Shown here one piece after another: positions 1-5,707 of a DNA stretch of 39,343 nucleotides (position 1 is its first letter; every line of letters starts with the position of its first letter). The notes beneath the pieces were generated by a model that saw only the letters and a program-made list of their open reading frames with translations, was not told where the DNA came from and did not search any database. Source of the stretch: a virus; IMG/VR virus record IMGVR_UViG_3300023174_000336, positions 1 to 39,343 of that record; one strand, written 5' to 3'. The position numbers and the translations under genes were made by a program.

Positions 1-31
1 TGCCATTTCCTGTACCTCCTGAGGTTGATCT
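1..31 (-). promoter_or_regulatory. Start codon and Shine-Dalgarno of the gene spanning the end join
   Basis: Read on the minus strand, AGGAGGT at 20-14 is followed by seven bases and then ATG at 6-4, with GCA at 3-1. This is the usual pattern of the leftward genes here, where AGGAGG precedes the start. The coding region continues at base 39343. It decides the start of that 37-aa protein. Confidence 0.75.
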
Positions 32-92
32 GCCTCGTCAGCAGCTGGTAATCAATCCAGCTGGACTGGTCGTCGCATCGACCAGTTTCGGC
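32..92 (-). ncRNA. Type II hammerhead ribozyme, copy 1
   Basis: Minus strand, 5' to 3': GCC (92-90), GAAA (89-86), stem III CTGGTCG/CGACCAG (85-79 with 72-66, loop ATGCGA) extended by the A86-U65 pair, cleavage cytidine C64, stem I CAGCTGG/CCAGCTG with an 8-base loop, the CTGACGA box, then GGC (34-32), which pairs with the opening GCC as a 3-bp open stem II. Every invariant core base of the hammerhead is present. Open stem II defines the type II permutation. Predicted cleavage is between 64 and 63. The 5' G is the last base of the TAG stop of the upstream gene. The ribosome site of the next gene begins 12 bases after the 3' end. Confidence 0.92.
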
Positions 93-397
93 TAGGCCTT
101 GGAGGCCTTGAGCTTGGCGATCTCGAGCTTCCATCGGGTGATGGTCTCGTCGAGCTTGGCGTACTTCTCCTCGTTGCGAGCGATGCTGCGCTCAGCTGAA
201 GCGATGCGATCAGCTGCGCGGTCAGCCAGCTCCCAGCTGTATGGCTGGAGGTTTCGCTTGGCGTCGTTGATCCAGCGTCGCAGGTGCGACTTCTCAGCTC
301 GCAGCGAGCGGATCTCCCGCTCGTAGCTGCTGATCTCGAAATCCGTCTTGCTGAAGACGTAGACCTTTCCGTCGGCCGTGAATGATGCGTTTCCCAT
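92..397 (-). CDS. Coiled-coil protein in the ribozyme-processed leftward operon
   Basis: This is a 101-aa protein of unknown function. The ATG at 397 was chosen over an in-frame ATG at 430 because AGGAGG (407-402) precedes it, and the upstream start would run into ribozyme copy 2. After about 20 residues (GKVYVFSKTDFEI) the chain is one long charged helix rich in E, R, K and A, with many heptad-like spacings to the end, so a coiled coil is likely. No signal peptide or membrane segment is visible. It is flanked by ribozymes 2 (upstream) and 1 (downstream), and its stop codon shares a base with copy 1. Its RNA would therefore be freed as a single-gene message. Confidence 0.8.
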   Translation of the reverse strand: MGNASFTADGKVYVFSKTDFEISSYEREIRSLRAEKSHLRRWINDAKRNLQPYSWELADRAADRIASAERSIARNEEKYAKLDETITRWKLEIAKLKASKA

Positions 398-423
398 GTT
401 GCCTCCTATGTCTCGAGGAACCT

Positions 424-476
424 GCCTCATCAGCAGCTGGAGGTTATCCCAGCTGGACGCCCGAAGGCGTTTCGGC
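424..476 (-). ncRNA. Type II hammerhead ribozyme, copy 2 (UUCG-capped stem III)
   Basis: This is the most compact copy, 53 nt. Minus strand: GCC (476-474), GAAA (473-470), stem III CGCC/GGCG closed by a cUUCGg tetraloop (465-462) plus the A470-U457 pair, cleavage C456, stem I CAGCTGG/CCAGCTG with loop GATAACCT, CTGATGA, then GGC (426-424) pairing with GCC. The core matches the hammerhead consensus exactly. Predicted cleavage is between 456 and 455. The first G is the last base of the TAG stop of the 476-700 gene. The stable tetraloop, unrelated to stem III of the other copies, shows that structure rather than sequence is conserved there. Confidence 0.94.
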
Positions 477-700
477 TACCAAGCGTGAGCGTACTGCTTG
501 CACCAGACGCTGCAGTCTTGGCCGTTGTTCTTGCGGTCGTGCTTCTCCTTGAGCGTGAGCGGCTCGTAGCAGCTCATGTGGTAGATGCGCCAGACCAGTG
601 TGGCCTGATCAGCTCGACCGTACTCGACCACGAGCACGGCAGTCTTGGCCGTCGTGCTCTTCTCGCAAAGCACGCAGATGCGTGCAGCTCGTTTCGCCAT
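476..700 (-). CDS. Small cysteine-rich, probably zinc-binding protein
   Basis: This 74-aa protein has CVLC near residues 9-12, a HMSC element in the middle and CSVWC near the C-terminus. These are candidate metal ligands, suggesting a zinc-ribbon-like fold, but no named family is recognised. The ATG at 700 is preceded by AGGAGGTAAC, nearly the same leader as the 781-993 gene. It lies between ribozyme copies 3 and 2, and its TAG stop overlaps copy 2 by one base. Such small proteins in a separately transcribed phage unit often act early on host functions, but nothing here shows that directly. Confidence 0.8.
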   Translation of the reverse strand: MAKRAARICVLCEKSTTAKTAVLVVEYGRADQATLVWRIYHMSCYEPLTLKEKHDRKNNGQDCSVWCKQYAHAW

Positions 701-718
701 GTTACCTCCTGTTCACCT

Positions 719-780
719 GCCTCATCAGAGCTGGTAGGTGAGTCCCAGCTGACTGACCGTCGCATGCGGCCAGTTTCGGC
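719..780 (-). ncRNA. Type II hammerhead ribozyme, copy 3
   Basis: Minus strand: GCC (780-778), GAAA (777-774), stem III CTGGCCG/CGGTCAG (773-767 with 759-753, loop CATGCGA) plus the A774-U752 pair, cleavage C751, stem I AGCTGG/CCAGCT with a 10-base loop, CTGATGA, GGC (721-719). Stem III resembles copy 1 but with a compensatory T-A to C-G change and a G-C to G-T change, which supports pairing. Predicted cleavage is between 751 and 750. It starts directly after the TGA of the 781-993 gene and ends just before the AGGAGG of the 476-700 gene. Confidence 0.92.
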
Positions 781-993
781 TCAGAGCTCTACGCTCTTGA
801 ACGTCTTGGTCAAGGTCTCCGACGGCAGTGCGCGATGCCGACTGCAGCGCAGGTCGTCGTGCTCCTTGCCGTACAGGTCGGTGTACGTCTCCCGCACCAC
901 AGCAGGCTTGGTGCACTGCTTGATGGGAGAGAGGCCACCGAAGCCGAAGCTGCTGTAGCGGGTTGAGCACTTGAGCTTCTTGGCTCGTGCCAT
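781..993 (-). CDS. Small basic cysteine-containing protein, first gene of the leftward operon
   Basis: This 70-aa protein of unknown function starts MARAKKLKCSTRY. It contains C9, C27 and C50 and several histidines, so a small metal site is possible. The ATG at 993 is preceded by AAGGAGGTAACA. It is the first gene after the long intergenic region in the direction of transcription. Ribozyme copy 4 sits just upstream of its ribosome site and copy 3 directly after its TGA. A longer open frame (725-1018) overlaps it in another frame, but lacks such a ribosome site and would cross both ribozymes. Confidence 0.75.
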   Translation of the reverse strand: MARAKKLKCSTRYSSFGFGGLSPIKQCTKPAVVRETYTDLYGKEHDDLRCSRHRALPSETLTKTFKSVEL

Positions 994-1011
994 TGTTACC
1001 TCCTTGGCCTT

Positions 1012-1087
1012 GCCTCATCAGAGCTGGTCGGCCACGTCCAGCTGACGGTGGGAGCTGCAGGGTTGCCTGTGCATCCCACCGTTTCGG
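1012..1087 (-). ncRNA. Type II hammerhead ribozyme, copy 4 (long stem III, weak stem II)
   Basis: Minus strand: CC (1087-1086), GAAA (1085-1082), stem III CGGTGGGA/TCCCACCG (1081-1074 with 1053-1046) plus A1082-U1045 and a 20-base apical part that can form a small CAGG/CCTG hairpin, cleavage C1044, stem I AGCTGG/CCAGCT with a 10-base loop, CTGATGA, GGC (1014-1012). Stem II has only two standard pairs because the third would be C-A. All core bases are kept. Predicted cleavage is between 1044 and 1043. No gene lies upstream, so cleavage here would trim the leader of the operon rather than separate two genes. Confidence 0.87.
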
Positions 1088-1272
1088 TTGGAGGTTTTGG
1101 GTTCATGTATTCAGCTGTTCAGGAGACCGACCTTGCGGCTGCCTTGTGGTCTTCGGCCTCTGGTCACCCCAGCTCCGTCGCCCTTCTGGCACTGAAGCTT
1201 GCGCCTCAGCTGTCTGAAGACAGGTTAAGGCCTAGCTGCGAGTCTTGCAACCCCCATTTCGTGCTCAAAGTG

Positions 1273-1313
1273 ATTGTTACATGTGTAAGATTTCTTAACA
1301 ATCCTGTAACAAT
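1273..1313. repeat. Inverted ATTGTTACA / TGTAACAAT pair
   Basis: ATTGTTACA (1273-1281) and its exact complement TGTAACAAT (1305-1313) are separated by 23 bases. The spacer itself contains the dyads TTACA-TG-TGTAA and GTAAG-ATTT-CTTA. This could be a protein-binding operator near the leftward operon's promoter. On the minus strand TTGTTA-N17-AACAAT could act as a weak promoter, though the match is poor. Related motifs recur at 1598-1622 and 1770-1778. Confidence 0.5.
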
Positions 1314-1597
1314 GGGCAGCTGAGCTGAGCTGAGCTTGAGGCCTGAGCTGTGGAGCGGTGATGGCCGTAGAGGCCTGTCAGAAGGCCGTAGAGCTGCGTT
1401 GAGGCCTTGGCCTGTGTGGTTGGGCTGTGCCATGGACATCGAGGCTCCTGACCCCGAAAGTCAGACATTGTTGCACCTGCAACTATTCTCAGCTGAGGCC
1501 TGAGGGGGTGTCTCCTCACAGTGGTTGAGCCCCCTAGGCGGTCGCCACCACCACTGCCCTTGATACTAGGGGGGAGTATCTGACCACAGCTCTGCAC

Positions 1598-1622
1598 ATT
1601 GTTACAATGCCCTATTGTTACA
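1598..1622 (+). repeat. Direct repeat of ATTGTTACA, 16-bp step
   Basis: ATTGTTACAAT (1598-1608) is followed by ATTGTTACA (1614-1622), the starts being 16 bp apart. It is the same motif as the inverted pair at 1273-1313, and TTGTAACAA occurs at 1770-1778. Repetition only within this non-coding region suggests binding sites for a repressor, activator or replication initiator. No protein can be assigned. Confidence 0.5.
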
Positions 1623-1652
1623 TAGTGCGCGGCCAGCTGCGATCTCAAGCAG

Positions 1653-1701
1653 CCCCCCCGATGGGGTAGCGACGACTGCGCGCATGCTTCTGGGGGGTTT
1701 T
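1653..1701 (+). terminator. Possible C/G-run hairpin with T tract
   Basis: Seven C (1653-1659) and six G (1692-1697) can pair across about 32 bases and are followed by four T (1698-1701). It may be a terminator or a structured leader element. The C run can also pair with GGGG at 1663-1666, so the fold is uncertain, and no rightward gene ends just before it. Confidence 0.25.
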
Positions 1702-1924
1702 ACCCTCCCACAAACTGGAGCCCTATTAGTGTCCAACGCCCTGTCAGTAAGCACTCGACAGCCCCTGTGTTGTAACAAACCCCTAGTCTAGACAGTTACG
1801 ACATCTTAACCTATAACATTTGTTCCGTACCCATACATTTTTTACCCATATATAGTAGAAGCATAAGTTCCCACAGCACATCAGGGGATATAAACCTATT
1901 AGGCCCTGTAGAGTTCTCACTCAT

Positions 1925-1952
1925 TTGGGACATGCTCCATCTCGCCAATAAT
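1925..1952 (+). promoter_or_regulatory. Candidate promoter of the rightward late operon
   Basis: TTGGGA (1925-1930) and AATAAT (1947-1952) are separated by 16 bases, a fair sigma-70 match about 40 bases before the first late gene. The upstream 130 bases are AT-rich. It is only a motif match. Other pairs in the AT-rich stretch are possible. Confidence 0.35.
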
Positions 1953-1992
1953 GGCGAACTATACCCACTATGGGGAAAGAGGAATATTAACC

Positions 1993-2427
1993 ATGGCATC
2001 TAAGGATCGTATGATTAAGCGTAGGCCAATCAAGCCAGGCCCAGTAAAGCCACAGCCTAAGGGCAAGCTGCCGAAGCGCGGCCCAGGCAAGAGCATTGAT
2101 CCAGGATTCCTTCCAAAGAAGGGACCGCAGCTTCCTAAGCCAGGCAAGCCAGTAAAGCCGACCCCTAAGGGTGGCGGCATTCGCGACCTTCTTTACAAGG
2201 TGAAGCCAGGCGAGAAGATGCAGAAGCTCAAGAAGAGCTACGAGTCTGCCCTGAGCAAGCCGCGTGGCAAGAAGCCAATGCCAGTTACTGGCCCTATGAT
2301 CAAGGCCCCAAAGCGTAACCCTATCTCTGATATGGTAAAGCCTGGTTTTATGCAGAAGTTCAATCCTGCCGATGTCCAGAAGGGTCGCAAAACCAAGCCA
2401 GTAATGCCTCGACGAGGCGGCCGCTAA
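1993..2427 (+). CDS. Proline/lysine-rich basic protein, first late gene
   Basis: This 144-aa protein is made largely of K, P, G and R, with KPGPVKPQPKGK-like patterns through the first half and a basic C-terminus ending RRGGR. It has no membrane segment and is probably disordered. The ATG at 1993 follows AGAGGA about ten bases upstream. An in-frame ATG at 1951 overlaps the candidate -10 element and is less likely. Function is unknown. The strong positive charge fits nucleic-acid binding or a virion-associated role, which is inference. It opens a run of small genes leading to the terminase. Confidence 0.65.
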   Translation: MASKDRMIKRRPIKPGPVKPQPKGKLPKRGPGKSIDPGFLPKKGPQLPKPGKPVKPTPKGGGIRDLLYKVKPGEKMQKLKKSYESALSKPRGKKPMPVTGPMIKAPKRNPISDMVKPGFMQKFNPADVQKGRKTKPVMPRRGGR

Positions 2428-2430
2428 TTC

Positions 2431-2841
2431 ATGGCTCGACCTCGCGATAAGTACGGACGCAACATTGGACGACCAAAGTCCGCATCTGAGAATGATCGCT
2501 TTGTGCGGCAGGCCCAGGTTCCTGGTGCTTCATTCGATGTCTATAAGACGGCCAGCGGTGGGAAGGTCTATGATCCAATCACCCGCGAGTTTACCGCTCT
2601 AGCTAAGAAGGCCTCTCCTCGGTACAAGGGAGCGGATTACAGCAAGGCAAAAGGCCCAACGGTTTCGTCTAAGGATGGATATCGTACCCCACAGAACTCT
2701 AGGACTTCCCTTCCTAAGAAGGAGAACCTAGGTCAAGCTGGGCGGCCAGTCAGCGCCGACGATCGACGACGCCAGATGCTCTTTGACTATGGCATTGATA
2801 TTGCCCAGGTTAAGGAAAAGCTTAAGGGCGGTCGTCGCTAA
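2431..2841 (+). CDS. Small basic protein of unknown function
   Basis: This 136-aa basic protein begins MARPRDKYGRNIGRP just three bases after the preceding stop. Its N-terminal half has a GASFDVYKTASGGKVYDPITRE stretch suggesting a small folded domain. The rest is K/R/S-rich up to a final helix ending KEKLKGGRR. No family is recognised. Tight spacing and similar composition tie it to its neighbours in the pre-terminase cluster. Confidence 0.65.
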   Translation: MARPRDKYGRNIGRPKSASENDRFVRQAQVPGASFDVYKTASGGKVYDPITREFTALAKKASPRYKGADYSKAKGPTVSSKDGYRTPQNSRTSLPKKENLGQAGRPVSADDRRRQMLFDYGIDIAQVKEKLKGGRR

Positions 2842-2852
2842 GCGGAGGTCAG

Positions 2853-3104
2853 TTGGGAGACAACCACGCACACCTATATCGACTCAGCTCTTGTACGCTA
2901 GAGGGTCCGTTAACGGTCCTGTTCAGCTGCAAGGGCTGTGCTGATATCCGCGTCTTTGGCCCCAAGGTCAAGGTCGTGAGAACCCCAGCTGGAATCAGTC
3001 AGGAGCTTGAGAACGAACTCATCCTATCCTGGAACAATGAAGAGAAGACCAAGAACCTCCGAGAGAGGATCTTGAAGCAGCTCGAGAGGAAAGAGCACTC
3101 ATGA
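2853..3104 (+). CDS. Small protein of unknown function with TTG start
   Basis: The 83-aa frame starts with TTG at 2853, supported by GGAGGT four to five bases upstream. No ATG is available in the N-terminal part. It has three cysteines, including a CKGC pair (residues 26-29), and a charged helical C-terminus (ERILKQLERKEHS). A small metal-binding protein is possible. It overlaps the next start by four bases (ATGA). Confidence 0.6.
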   Translation: MGDNHAHLYRLSSCTLEGPLTVLFSCKGCADIRVFGPKVKVVRTPAGISQELENELILSWNNEEKTKNLRERILKQLERKEHS

Positions 3105-3412
3105 AGATGCCAACGCCAAAGGAAAAGCCACGACGCTATATGAGCGCGGCTGAATACGATCGATACGTCTCTACGACCGAAAAGGCTGGTAAGGCTACGA
3201 TGCGTGGCACTCGCTGGTTGAACGACCCACGAGACCCAAGCGACTTTAACGAGAAGACCCAGATCAAGGTTGCCACTGGTGGCAGAGTCAAGAAGCGATC
3301 TAAAATCGTTCTGAATCCCGACTTTATTAAGAAGGGTCAGAGCACCTATAGTGGTACGTACAAGGGCGGTTCAAGCCCATCAACCTATAAGCCTAGGGGA
3401 AAGAGGCCATAA
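3101..3412 (+). CDS. Small basic protein of unknown function
   Basis: This 103-aa protein is rich in K, R, T and S. It has a central RWLNDPRDPSDFNEKTQI stretch and a C-terminal low-complexity tail of G, S, Y and P ending KPRGKRP. The start overlaps the previous stop (ATGA) and its own stop overlaps the next ATG, showing translational coupling. No family is recognised. It resembles its neighbours in charge and predicted disorder. Confidence 0.65.
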   Translation: MKMPTPKEKPRRYMSAAEYDRYVSTTEKAGKATMRGTRWLNDPRDPSDFNEKTQIKVATGGRVKKRSKIVLNPDFIKKGQSTYSGTYKGGSSPSTYKPRGKRP

Positions 3413-3675
3413 TGCCACTGATCAAGGGACGTTCAAAGGCCACGATCTCAGCAAACATCCGCAAAGAGATCAAGGCTGGCCGACCACAGAAGCAGGCAGT
3501 CGCTATTGCCCTTCGATCAGCTGGTAAGCCAAAGCCTGAGGTCTACGGCAAGCGTGTCGAGAAGTACACGTCCATTACCCAGAAGAAGCGCCATGAGCGC
3601 ACCGAATCAGCTCGACAGCGCGCCTCTGAAGGCCGCTACGAACGAGCCATGAAGCCAATGCGAAGGGGTCGATAA
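3412..3675 (+). CDS. DUF6496-like small phage protein
   Basis: This 87-aa protein begins MPLIKGRSKATISANIRKEI and contains GRPQKQAVAIALRSAGK. From memory this pattern is typical of a widespread small phage family (DUF6496-like): a short helical region followed by a basic tail. The biochemical role of the family is not established. The C-terminal half is almost all charged helix (ERTESARQRASEGRYERA). It overlaps both neighbours by one to four bases in the same operon. Confidence 0.75.
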   Translation: MPLIKGRSKATISANIRKEIKAGRPQKQAVAIALRSAGKPKPEVYGKRVEKYTSITQKKRHERTESARQRASEGRYERAMKPMRRGR

Positions 3676-4166
3676 TGCCAAAGGTCGGTAAGAAGGAATT
3701 CGCATACACCGAGAAGGGCAAGAAAGCCGCTAAGGCCTATTCCAAGAGGTCTGGAATTCCTATGAACTACAACGGCAAGTACAGTGGCAAGACGTCCTAC
3801 AGCGACAACGAAGGAACGTGGTTCAGCCCATTCGGTTACACTGTTGGTAGGCCAGATAAGAAGCGAGACATCCGTGGCACACCAGCTACTGACAGCCAGA
3901 CCGAAAGTTCCATGCCTGGTGGATTTGGCGAAGGATGGCTTGGCCTTGCTAAGGGCGCTATGACCAAGGGTGGCGAAGCTGTGCAGCTGGACCCACGAAA
4001 TCTCTATGACGGCCCTAAGGGCAAGTACGGTGAACCAGGCGAGCGCATGATCTCGTCCAAGACCGCTGGTCGCATTCAGGCCTTTGAGGCCCGAAGGAAG
4101 CGCGCAGCAGCTGGCAAGAAGCGCGGCATGGTCTCCTCCATTAAGAGGAAGAATACCAATTCGTGA
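3675..4166 (+). CDS. Small basic protein of unknown function
   Basis: This 163-aa protein starts MPKVGKKEFAYTEKGKKAAK, a lysine-rich head seen in many small phage proteins. A glycine/serine/tyrosine-rich middle follows (NYNGKYSGKTSYSDNEGTWF), then a basic C-terminal helix. It has no membrane or catalytic motif. The start overlaps the previous stop and its stop overlaps the GTG of the protease-like gene. It may be structural or nucleic-acid binding; neither can be shown. Confidence 0.65.
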   Translation: MPKVGKKEFAYTEKGKKAAKAYSKRSGIPMNYNGKYSGKTSYSDNEGTWFSPFGYTVGRPDKKRDIRGTPATDSQTESSMPGGFGEGWLGLAKGAMTKGGEAVQLDPRNLYDGPKGKYGEPGERMISSKTAGRIQAFEARRKRAAAGKKRGMVSSIKRKNTNS

Positions 4167-4579
4167 CCAGCGCGCAGAGGCGCGCTTTCCTCAAGTATCT
4201 CGTGGGAGCGCAGCAGACTTTTGGTCTCCAGAACTGGGAGATCACGCTGAACGAGCAGCACGCAAATCAGGATTCAAACGCTGAGATTGAAGTTAGCGAC
4301 AACCTCTACTCGGCAAAGCTCTACTTGTCGCCAGATTTCTGGACAAGCAAGCCTCAGGTGCAGCGGGAGATCATCGCGCATGAGCTACTTCACATTATGT
4401 TCGCGGGTTTTGACCGAGCGGTCGGCAGTCTCGAAGAGACGGTCGGCACTGCGGCCTGGACTCCATTTTACAAATTCTATGACACAGAGGTAGAAAGGGC
4501 CGCTGACGCAGTCTCCCGCGTCGCGGCCCTTGCTATTCCCCTCCCAGAGTTCCCGAAAGGAAAAGATGGCAACAAGTAG
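4163..4579 (+). CDS. Small zincin-like metalloprotease (HELLH)
   Basis: This 138-aa protein has REIIAHELLHIMF, a zinc metallopeptidase HExxH motif at H73-H77, preceded by beta-like segments (EIEVSDNLYSAKLYL). A downstream helix carries E109 and E111 (TEVERAADAV), one of which could be the third zinc ligand as in gluzincin-type folds. Size and layout resemble minimal phage zincins, for example SprT- or ImmA-like. It could be a maturation or host-directed protease, but substrate and location are unknown. The GTG start at 4163 overlaps the previous TGA. Confidence 0.7.
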   Translation: MTSAQRRAFLKYLVGAQQTFGLQNWEITLNEQHANQDSNAEIEVSDNLYSAKLYLSPDFWTSKPQVQREIIAHELLHIMFAGFDRAVGSLEETVGTAAWTPFYKFYDTEVERAADAVSRVAALAIPLPEFPKGKDGNK

Positions 4580-5222
4580 GTTCGCTTCAGGAGAGTTCGA
4601 TCCCTCAGCTTATTTTACCTCAGGGTACAATAAGTATAAGGATCGTGTCTGGCTGCGCAAAGCAGCTGCTCCCTCCTACTCGCAGCCTGGGACAGTCGTA
4701 AAGAACATTGACTACTCCAAGATGGCCCTGCCGAAGGTAACGTGGCAGACTGGCTATGGTCCAGATCGAACCCAAGAGTCTGAACAGGCTGCAAAACTGG
4801 CTATTAAAGCAGACCTAGAGAAGAAGAAGGCTGCGGCATTTAACGAATGGAAGAAAAATAACCCAGGGCAAAGCCCTCTTCGGTTTAACCAAATGTACGT
4901 AGATCAGCCTAGCGATTTTAACGTTAATAAGGAGTACCAAAAAAGAACTACAGCTCAAATTGAAGCTGGTATTCCAACCCAAGCTAAGGCCCCTACAAGT
5001 GCATACGGAAGCACACTTTCAGATGCAGATCTTACAAAGGTGCAAACTCGCTTTAAGCCTCTTAAGACAGCATCAGCTCGATATGATGAGGCTGCAAAAA
5101 TGATTACAGAGCGAGCGAAGTACGACAAGGAGCTCGGTAGGGAGAAGGGCGAGTACACTAAGTACCTATCAAATTACCAGTCTGCTTTCGATGCGCTTAA
5201 GAAGTCGCTCGGGCAGTCTTAA
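4566..5222 (+). CDS. Unknown 218-aa protein upstream of the terminase genes
   Basis: The start ATG at 4566, preceded by GAAAGGAAAAG, was chosen over an in-frame ATG at 4530 deep inside the previous gene. The protein is hydrophilic, rich in Y, K, Q and A, with a helical C-terminal part (ERAKYDKELGREKGEYTKYL). No domain is recognised. It overlaps the protease-like gene by 14 bases and abuts the next gene (TAATG). A minor virion or DNA-packaging accessory role is plausible only from position. Confidence 0.65.
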   Translation: MATSRFASGEFDPSAYFTSGYNKYKDRVWLRKAAAPSYSQPGTVVKNIDYSKMALPKVTWQTGYGPDRTQESEQAAKLAIKADLEKKKAAAFNEWKKNNPGQSPLRFNQMYVDQPSDFNVNKEYQKRTTAQIEAGIPTQAKAPTSAYGSTLSDADLTKVQTRFKPLKTASARYDEAAKMITERAKYDKELGREKGEYTKYLSNYQSAFDALKKSLGQS

Positions 5223-5707
5223 TGACCGAAGCTAAGCTAGTTAGCAAGGCTGGATACGGCAAGCAGGGATATTGCAAACTTTGCTCTTTTGCCGAAGTCG
5301 ATGCTGTCAATGATCGGCTGAAGAGAGGCTGGAATGCTCGGCAAGTCAATGACTTTCTAAAGCAGTACGGCATCCAGGTCAATCGACAGACAGTATACGC
5401 CCACAAGGATCACATCACTGCACCAGCTGACAAGGTAGTAGCTGCGGCCGATAAGGCCAGGATGCAGCCAGCGATTAGGAACGCCACTACCGACCAATTC
5501 CTCGAGGCAGTCAAGGACATTGGGTTCCTAAGGGCACAACAGAATCCTGATGAGATCACGATTGACCACGCTCTCAAGGCAGCGTCGATCCTGTCTCAGA
5601 AGAAAGAGAAGGGGACAAACGTCTTTCTTCTCATGGCCAAGGTCATTACTGGGAATAAACCCCAGTTGATCGTTGAAGGCGTAGCGGAGGAGTACCATGA
5701 GTCTTAA
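5222..5707 (+). CDS. Candidate terminase small subunit
   Basis: This 161-aa protein has CKLC (residues 18-21), then a helix-turn-helix-like stretch RGWNARQVNDFLKQYGIQV followed by RQTVYAHKDHI, and a C-terminal helical region that could mediate oligomerisation. A DNA-binding N-terminus plus helical C-terminus a few genes before the large terminase subunit fits a TerS, which recognises packaging sites. Similarity to a named family was not recognised, so a transcription regulator remains possible. It starts at ATG 5222 (TAATG coupling). Confidence 0.5.
   Translation: MTEAKLVSKAGYGKQGYCKLCSFAEVDAVNDRLKRGWNARQVNDFLKQYGIQVNRQTVYAHKDHITAPADKVVAAADKARMQPAIRNATTDQFLEAVKDIGFLRAQQNPDEITIDHALKAASILSQKKEKGTNVFLLMAKVITGNKPQLIVEGVAEEYHES

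Larger units (their letters stand above)
1088..1992. other. Long intergenic region between divergent operons
   Basis: No convincing gene was found in about 900 bases. Short open frames on both strands lack ribosome sites and give compositionally odd proteins. The region holds five ATTGTTACA-like motifs, a CTGTCT/AGACAG dyad (1210-1223), CAGTGGT/ACCACTG arms (1519-1556), GATACT/AGTATC arms (1562-1580), runs of C and G (1653-1697), several TGAGGCCT copies (about 1340-1500), and an AT-rich stretch from about 1795 to the first rightward gene. It must contain the promoters of both operons. A replication origin here is possible, but only inferred. Confidence 0.6.

Noticed and set aside
485-958. Long rightward open frame opposite the ribozyme operon (also 99-326)
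   Set aside because: It has no ribosome site and runs antisense through two small genes and a ribozyme. The leftward frames have AGGAGG starts and ribozyme-framed ends, so this is a shadow.
32-1087. CRISPR-like interpretation of the four repeated intergenic elements
   Set aside because: Unit spacing is irregular with genes between units, and the repeats fit hammerhead folds. There are no cas effector genes; the Cas4-like nuclease belongs to the recombination cluster.
1048-1648. Open frames of 76-117 aa in the intergenic region on both strands
   Set aside because: Starts lack Shine-Dalgarno sequences, the proteins have odd composition, and the frames cut across dyads and repeats.
5546-5553. 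CTGATGAG on the plus strand as a hammerhead core
   Set aside because: It is a coding sequence with no stem I, cleavage triplet or GAAA box in the right order.
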